NCBI RefSeq assembly: GCF_037975245.1
Contig: NC_092562.1
Coordinates: 9,837,001 to 9,901,000, forward strand
DNA: 64,000 nucleotides
Direction of reading: 5' to 3'
DNA from: Apostichopus japonicus
Lineage: Eukaryota; Echinodermata; Holothuroidea; Aspidochirotida; Stichopodidae
The notes beneath the pieces are model-generated. The model had not been told where the DNA came from and did not search any database. It worked only from the letters and a program-made list of their open reading frames with translations. Position numbers and translations under genes: made by a program. Shown piece by piece: positions 25,401 to 34,400 of this stretch (position 1 is the stretch's first letter; the number at the start of each line of letters is the position of its first letter).

Positions 25401-28400
25401 TGGCTGAGACCATAGTCACACAAATTTGAGTGGTTTTTCCTAGCAATATTTCATATCTGTGGAATATTTTTTTTTAAATAACGATTTATGTGATATATAT
25501 ATCTACCCGTCCACCTGCATTTCGACTCAATAATCAGACAAATCTTCTTACAACACTGAACATTTCTACAGCACTGAAAACTTGGTCTGATGCGCGCCCC
25601 CTAGACCCCAATCTCAAATTTGTGATGGGGTCCATGCAACAGCATAGGCGTAGGAGCCTCATTTGATTTGGGGGGGCTGTAACCACTTGCCCGAAAAATA
25701 TAACCAAAATTTTTCGTGCGCTCCGCGCGCGTTCCACATGTTAATGTGCATATCATATATAGGCATTCATCGCTTATTGCCAATAATAATAACATCAATC
25801 ATTTTTCGTGTTATTACCCTTCCATATTGGTTAAAATTATTGGGGAATTCGTTACAACAATAAGGATAATAATATAAGTTTAGCTATTGAAAAACAAATT
25901 GCAAATTCTTCTTCTTTCAGTAGGTGCCTGTGGCGGAGCTAGGGATTTTGGCCAGGGGGGAGAGAATGGTCTGTAGGGGCGCTTTCGACACTATCTAAGC
26001 GGAGCGCCACCACTGGTTGGCGCGGAGCGTAGAAAAACAAAATTTTGAGTAAAGATACTCCCTAGATCGCCGGAAATGACCCTTTCCAGGCCTAGCTTAT
26101 TTGCAGATAAACGAAGAATAAATAGGTGTCATCGCCATTTGCCAGAAAATTGCACCAACAAAATGTGACAAATGTCAATAGGTATTTGAGAGCGCAATAA
26201 AAAAGTCAATAATCGCGAATAAGTAGAAAGTGGTAAAAAGCTGAAAAGGGCGCCAGCAGTCCATTTGAGTCCGTCAGGGGGGCATCCGCCCCCTCTGACT
26301 GTATGGACGCTCCGCCACTAGTAGGTGCCCGAAAAATTCTCAGCATAGTGCCCAAATTTTCACCCAAAAAATTGAAAACACACTGCAAATTATTATTCTT
26401 TCAGTAGGTGCCCGAAAAAAATTCTCAGCATATTGCCCGAATTTTCATAAAAAAATTTGAAAAACACATTGCAAATTATTCTTCTTTCAGTAGGTGATCG
26501 AAAAATTCTCAGCATATTGCCCGAATTTTTAACAAAAAATTGAAAAACACATTGCAAATTATTATTCTTTCAGTAGATGCCCGAAACATTCTTAGCATAT
26601 TGCCGAATTTTCAAAAAAAAAATTGAAAAACACACTGCAAATTATTATTCTTCCAGTAGGTGCCCGAAAAATTCTCAGCATATTGCCCGAATTTTCACAA
26701 AAATAATTGGTTGGGGGGGCTGCAGCCCCCCCAGCCCCCCGCCTCCTACGCCTATGTGCAACAGTGTTTTTTTACCTTTACAAAAGTTGAAAACATTAAA
26801 AAATTGTGTCTGGACATTAAGATCCCACCAGTGGTGCTATGGTACAGATCTAAATGTGAATGTCTCATCATGATATTTTTTTTTTTGTCATAATGTAAAT
26901 GAGGAATGAACGAATGATGAACAGCTGTGTAAAATTAAGGGAACTCTCCCATCTAGAAAAGTCAGTGTGAGTTAAAGTAGTCCACCTACAAATTAACGAC
27001 TCCAACATTTCAGGATATCAAAGAGGGAAGGAAGATGGAATAACAGTATTCATTACCATGTATAGGCTGTAGGAAAGATAACAGAGGTAATAATGAACCT
27101 GAAATGCAAGTACTGATTCATCAGACAGAAGCTCAAATTCTAGCAAACTGGTATTACAGGAGTAGAGCATATAATGCCGTAAATATTATACTTGAAAATT
27201 TCAAGGCATAAATTGATTTAATTGATTAAATTGATGTATGTTCCAGGTTAGGTCATACAACTGAATGTATTTGTAATGAACTCTTTCTGCTATAGTACGT
27301 ACGAGCGTTACGACTCGGCAAGCTAGCTAGCGCTGTATATGATGAACTGAAACTCTGCTACATACAGTACCATAGATCAGTGTGTATATTGCACATACTG
27401 CATGTATACTACTGTATCATGTAGGTTCAGTTTCTGTATACATTGTTTACACTACTGGGAGTCGAGTTTCAGCGTGTTGCCATAGTGATGATTTGAACAC
27501 GGCATTTCGCTCCCATCAAGCGATGCTTCTCTCGGATTCATTGTATAGACCCTTTAAGGTTAGCATGCATGTAAATTACCTGATAATATTAAGTTTATTA
27601 TGATTTATTTATTTTGTAACAAGTACTTCTACAGTACCATGGAAACCTTTGGTAGCTTTGATCAAGGGGAATATGTGTTGCAAGTGATGGTGACCATACA
27701 AGGGAAAACAAAAACATTTTATATGGAATGCCTGCATATGTTTCAAGTTGTCTTCTTGTGCCATATGTTTTCTAATATATCTTGCATGGTTGTAAAAAGT
27801 TTGCATAGGTACCATCCTTTTCTCTTACAGACCCCCGTGACAAACTATCGATGGAAGAATTGAGAACAGAATTTGAGGTTCTGGGAAATGTAGGAAGACA
27901 TCCTAACATAATCTTTCTGATGGGAATTTGTTTCAAACTCATCGATGAACAGAGTAAGTATTGCATAGATGACAAATGACAATGCTTTGTTGATAACGGG
28001 GGCAAGGATGGGGGGGGGGGAGATTTGAGGGTAGAGGGAATGGAAGGGGGCACATGAGAGTCTGAAAGCAAGTTGTTGTTCATCAGTATTCTAACTCCTT
28101 TACCATATATCTTCTCGGTTCATTGACGTTACTGGTGGAAGGTTTAGTACAGTTTCCTTCTCATTCAGAAAGAAATGATTAGACTGTGGCTTAAATAACC
28201 AGTTAGTGACCAAACTAACATCTGGTCATAATGCTATATATGCAAAGCTGACACCTACCTAAATTATGAAAAGAAATCTCCTTATAACAGCTCTGTTATA
28301 ACTTTTTTCAAAAAGTGAAACACTTTCTTGAGATATTACCTGTGTATGTGTTTAGCTACTCCCCTCCTCTTTTACCTGTCTGCCCATAACATATGCACTC

Positions 28401-31400
28401 TAATAAACCTTTAATAACCTAATAATAAACCTAATAAATCTTTTTTTCAAAAATTGGTAACAGTTTTTGCAATGTACCCCCAGGTACCCATGTGCGTGTA
28501 ATGATATGTTTGACACTGTTATGTGAAGAAACTATCAAAGTAGATATTTTCAAGCTCAGGTGTGTTAATATCTTTGGATGTCATTTTGTCAACAAGGTTA
28601 TGTTCGTCTACTTCGAACACCATAATTGCAACAGCTGCAAATGATTTCTTCAGTTTTTTTAAGAAATGATTTAAATATGCAAAACATAGCAAGACCTCTA
28701 TGTGGTATTTGAAAAGTAAATAACTTCATATAAAAATGCGCCCTTCAATACCACTGCCATAACAGTTTCCCTGCCTTGGGAATTTTATTTGGCTCTCGTG
28801 GTAGATCACTGGAAATTTGAGCTGAGGAAGTTTCTTTTCCAAGCTCGTTTCCTTTGCTAGGCTTGGTGAATTGATTAAGTAACACAGATGTTAATGTTCC
28901 AGACTAATAACCTTGAAAGGTGCAGAAGTGGCCAGTAGCGAAAAATGAACATCAGTCTTACTAAAGGGCGTGTGTGACGAGATGGATACAAATGTTGCAT
29001 TATTTGTTTTTTTTATAAACATGTCAACAGGACAAATGTGCTTAGTGCTGCAGTACGTATCGAGGGGTGACATGTTGCGTATCTTAAGACGCTGTCGAAG
29101 CCGTCGTAGGGACCAAGGTCCAGTGGAGCCCTTGCCACCCCATGAACTTCTCTCCTTTGGTATGGATGTTGCTAAGGGCATGAGACATCTCAGCACATAC
29201 AAGGTAAAATAAAGACGAGACATGGGGTATCCTCAAGATATGGGAAACAGTACTTGGTTGTTGTGTGAATTGTAATGCCAATGCAACACTGTCTGCTTCT
29301 CAGCTCATCTATCATCTCAGCCTTAACAATAATATAATAATAATACTTGCTTTTTTATATAGCGCTTTATACCAGCGATAGGTCTCAAAGCGCTTTACAG
29401 AGGTTATATTACCCCTGGTCAATGATAACCTATCCCAGAGACAATCCCTCCAGTCGGCAGAGGTTATATACTGCGCCCAATGACAAGTTACCTCACAGGT
29501 ACCCATTTAACCCCTTAAACCATTTGTTTTCAACTGTTAAACTGAAATGGCAAATTGCGCAAATGACAGAGAGAGGAAGGGATTACATTGTTTTCTTTAC
29601 ATCATTTCAGGATATCTGATACGTCCTAAAATGTTATGAGTTAAAGCATCTATGTTTCCAATCACTTCCCTGTCTTCTCACTGCAACTGCACTCTACAAT
29701 GTCAAAAAGTGCACTTTTGTACCCTTTAGCAGGGTCCTCTCTCTCAGAGTCTCCGACTGGACCATCCGGGTCCATGTACTAGCTGTTCTTTCCACCATCC
29801 AAAGTGTCTGCCAACACACCTGTCATTCATTTATGTACACAATCATTTGTTTATCGAGTTATGGATCAATGTTCCCAATGAATAGTCACTGAATCATTGT
29901 GATTGTATTTTCCACATTTTCATTGAATACCCAAGTGATGAAACCCTAACATAATACTGTCTAATTATGTGCAATCATGGAGATAAACACCAGCTGCCAG
30001 TTCATGATTTAACTCTCTCTAAATATTAACATTTATACCTATTGTATCAACACAGTTTGTACACCAAGCTCTATGTGCCAGGAATGTTGTGATAACATTC
30101 AACAACAGGGCCAAGCTGTGTGACTTTGCGTCATCTACCGTCGTCAAACATTTTGACGAGTTCATACCATTCCTGGAACCGAGGAAGGTAAGAAAAATAC
30201 ATATCTCTAATCTTTTCTTCGTAATTTTTTTTGCCATTGAAAATTCTAGATATTCACAATTAGCTAAAACATTTAGAAATGTGGAATCGATGTCTGGCAA
30301 AGATATATTTTTGACATTGGATAAGAACTTCACCTCTTTCTGACCTAGTTTTGTAACTCTTACCTTATAGCTTTGGCTACCCCTCCACCTAAAGCAGGGT
30401 TTTCCTAACTTTATCCCCCCACGAACCCCCTGTGGATGTCAGAGTTGTCCACGAACCCCCAACTTTTCGAGACACTATAATACGCATAACAGTGCTTCGT
30501 AAAAGATTAAATTCATAGTGTAATAATGTAATGAAAATGCACGGAACGGTACTACTATGGCAACATATGCGTATGGAACGGGATAAGAGTTTGTCGATAG
30601 GTACAACTTCTGTACTTCACTCAATTATATGATATCTCAGATTTTAGTTGAACAAAATTATTCCAGTTTTGACTTTCAGAAACGTCTCACGAACCCCCTG
30701 GGAAGGACTCACGCACCCCCTGGGGGTTCATGCTCCCCAGTTAGGGAACCCCTGATCTAAAGGATGAATCTATGTGGTTTTGATTAAATGCAAATTGCAA
30801 AATGAGGCTTATTGAATCTAGTAATCAGTTGAAGTTTTTTGTCCCAATAATGGAAGATCATCATGTTTTTCATCTGCAAATGTATGAAGCTGGCATATCT
30901 TTGAAGTTTTGTCTCATAATGCTCTTGCCAAGTTTCAGTTTTATTGAACGAAGGTAACAGTCAGGTATGAGAAGTTGTGGGAAATTCGATGCAAAATATG
31001 GCTTTAAGATCACATTAACTATGTGGATTCAGCGATTGTTATCAAAGTAGTGTTGATGTACCTCATACTACCAGGGTTCAGGATGGAGATTTATAGCAAC
31101 CCCCCCATCCCCCAAAAAATAAGAAGTTCTCCTCCCCCCTCCTTCCTCCCAGTGATTAGACCATATTGGCTTTCCAATCTAATATTCTTTATCAGTTTTC
31201 GTTCAAAATCTGCTACCCCTAAATAAGTAGATGTTATAGGTATTACATCGCCAAAAGCAGATCATTTGTGAAAGTTTTTTCTTTTCAGTTAATGAGCAGG
31301 TTTCTCTATTTTTCATCACAAATGCAGGTACCCTACATTTTACAAATTCAAAATTGGGAGTATCATCCTAGAATGAAATATAACAATTTTAGTCACATGT

Positions 31401-34400
31401 AACTGTAGTATTTAATCACCCTGCCTATAAACTGCGGTTTAAGATTTAAGATCAAAGCTATAACAAAGTTTGTTTTAATAGCCTATATACATGAATCAGA
31501 TCGCTTTCATTCATTTCTTGCATATAGGTATACATGAGACGCTGGATGGCATACGAAGCAGTAGTCCACGGGAAGTACTGCCTCAAGAGTGATGTGTATG
31601 TATTGAAGTTTATGTTTGAAATCTGCATAAGAAGATGTTTTTTACAAGAAATCCAATAAGTCTCAATTTGTAAAAAAAAAAATGTTTAGGAATTCCCAAA
31701 AAGTAATTTCTATATACATGAACTTTTATTGCATATGCATAAATGTGTCGCATATATGCATGAGTTTGTGAAATGTTTCCCCTTGTTTTAATATCACAGT
31801 TAGCATTAATTGTAAAAAAAGTAAATCCCAAAGAAAAACTGCATTTCAAGGAACCAAACAGTGAAATTACCTTCTCATATACTCCTTTACAAACAAGAAA
31901 ATTTTCATTGGATACATGCCAGTACGGATCTAGATAATTAGGTGAAAGTTTTTTTAGGTTTTGCACTCTTGGCTCAAATTTACCCTTATTTGTATATAAA
32001 GAAACTTGATGAAGTTGATGAAGTATGTCACATGGAACTTACAGTTTAAGATCGATTCTGAAACCGTCTGTTCTGTGTGGCTATTGACTGCATGATTAAT
32101 TTACAAACATGTTGTTCGAAGTGTTTTTATCTAAGTTTGACACTATTGTGGTGGAAGTAGTGAACAAGATATGCATGTAAAATTGTAGGGGAAGGGGGGG
32201 TGGGGGCGGTGGTTGACGCTATTGTGGTTGAAGTAACGAACAAGACATGAGCAGAAAATAGTGGTTGTTTTCTTAAGTTAGCTGAATGTTCGAGAAAAGA
32301 AGCTTGCTATATACAGGTTATTCTGACACTTCTATATGCATGCAAGCTTGTGAATTAATTTTTTTTTTTTTTGATCCTTTTATTTCTTTTTTCATCTCTT
32401 TTAGATGGTCTTATGGTATTCTTCTTTGGGAAATTGCAACATTAGGTAAGAAATAAGATCAAGTGAAATAAGGGGTTAATCAACGGTCTAGCGTGCGTTA
32501 CTCACAGGATTAATGCACGATCGGGGGATAATGCAAGCGATGCACAAGGGCGGAGCCCGAGTGCATCCAGCGATAGCATTAACACCCGGAGTGCATTAAT
32601 CATGTGAGTAACGCACGCTAGACCATTGATTAACCCCGTTCATTCATACACTACCATTTGTGTGGGGGAAAAATCATAAAACAAAACATTTTTGGTTACA
32701 TATAACCAAAGATTTATTAAAGTGATGCCCCGTAATTTTACCATGCGTTACTCACAGATTAACCACGGTCAGCTGACCTGAATGGACCAATAGGATTTAG
32801 GAATCTTTACTAAGTATGAATGAAAGATGGTTGTTTGATGACTCCTAAACAAAGTGTTTGACAAAATTGATTGTACTTCAGTTGATGATTCACTGTTCAA
32901 CATTTCTTGTTTTTCTTTCTTGTTAGTTGCCGGTATAATGGATGGCAGTTTGATGGGGGGGGTTTTTTGCTTTCTTTTTGATAAATTTTGAGTGCAAAGG
33001 AATGTGAATGAAAGTGGTCATCAACGACCAAAAGCTCCAATTGGTCAAAGACCTTCGAGGGCATTGTACACTTTTTAATGATCGCAGGAGCTTCTACAAC
33101 CTGTTTATACAATATTTAAAGAGGATTTGAAGTAGACCTTCGTACTGTATGGTACTTAGCTCACCCTCTTATGTGAAAACACTGACGGCATAGGAAATTT
33201 GGCTAGTCGTTTTAAAGATATATTTGATGGTACTCTTTGAGACAATTTCCTATTACGGTTATAAAGACCTCAAAGTTTGTTTACTGTAAACTGGAATGTA
33301 CAAAATGAATGCTTTTACATTCAAAGAAAAGTGAATTTACCAATCATTTGACAATCTCAAGATTAGCTTTGGTCGTTTGACGAGTTAATTTCAATAACGT
33401 AGCGTGTAAAAGCAGTTCTGTTGAGATTCTTAATTCGTAAATAATTTTAGGCTTTGCTCTTCACTGCATATTCTACAAAGGCACTCTTTGCTTTTTTCTC
33501 CCAAGGGTTAGAAGATAGAAAGTTCCCTTTCATATTTTCATTTCATTCATTTGAAAAAATACCCTTTAATACCACTGCCATAACAGTTTACCTGCCTCAA
33601 GCGTTTTTAATAGGCTCTCGCAGTAGATGGCGAGAAATATGAGCTGTGCAAGTGACTTTTCCATGCTCATTTCCTTTGCTAGGCTTGACAAATTGATTAC
33701 GGAACAGACAGGCTACCGTTACAGATTAATCACCTTGAAAGGTGAAGAAGTTTGCAGTTACGACTTTGACCTGGTTAGCCCTCGCTTGGTTTATACCCAG
33801 AAAAAAATGGCGATTTGCCGGTATCACTTCACCAAGGTGCAACCAGAGCTGTCTTGATTATCTTTCTGCTCCTGCTCTTCTGTGAAACTTTACATTGGAA
33901 AATGCGCCCTTTAATACCCCTGCCATAACATTTTACCTGCCACTAGCATGTTATTACGCTCTCGCAGTAGATCAGGAAAATTTGAGCTGAGGAAGTGACT
34001 TTTCCACGCTCGTTTTCTTTGCAAGGCATGGCGAATTGATTACGTAAAACACAGACTGATGTTCAAGACTAATAACCTTGAAAGGTGAAGAAGTGGCCAG
34101 TGGCGAAAAATCAACGTCAGTCTTACTAAAGTGTGGGTTTTCAAATGATCCTGGCTGCAGCTGTCTCTGTAGATAAGATGAGGAAGATAGCTTTGGTTAC
34201 TTCTTAGATAGTGTGATACTACCCAGAAAATCACCATTTTCCCAGGTATAAACCAAGCGAGGGCTATAAGCCAGGTGGAATTTCATAATGTGAATGATGG
34301 GAATTTATGAATTGACTGTAAAGAGAGAATTAAGTCAACTAAAAACAAAAATCTGGAATTATCTTTCTCTCCGTATATTCAGGTGGTATCCCATTCCATA

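Larger units (their letters stand above)
25643..26756. mobile_element. hAT-type element, family B, in receptor intron 7
   Basis: The inverted ends are cataggcgtaggagcc (left) and gcctcctacgcctatg (right). A perfect 8-bp duplication tgcaacag flanks them (25635-25642 and 26757-26764). The interior has about six tandem copies of an 83-bp unit and a second transposon inserted into one unit. No transposase frame remains. Confidence 0.9.
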
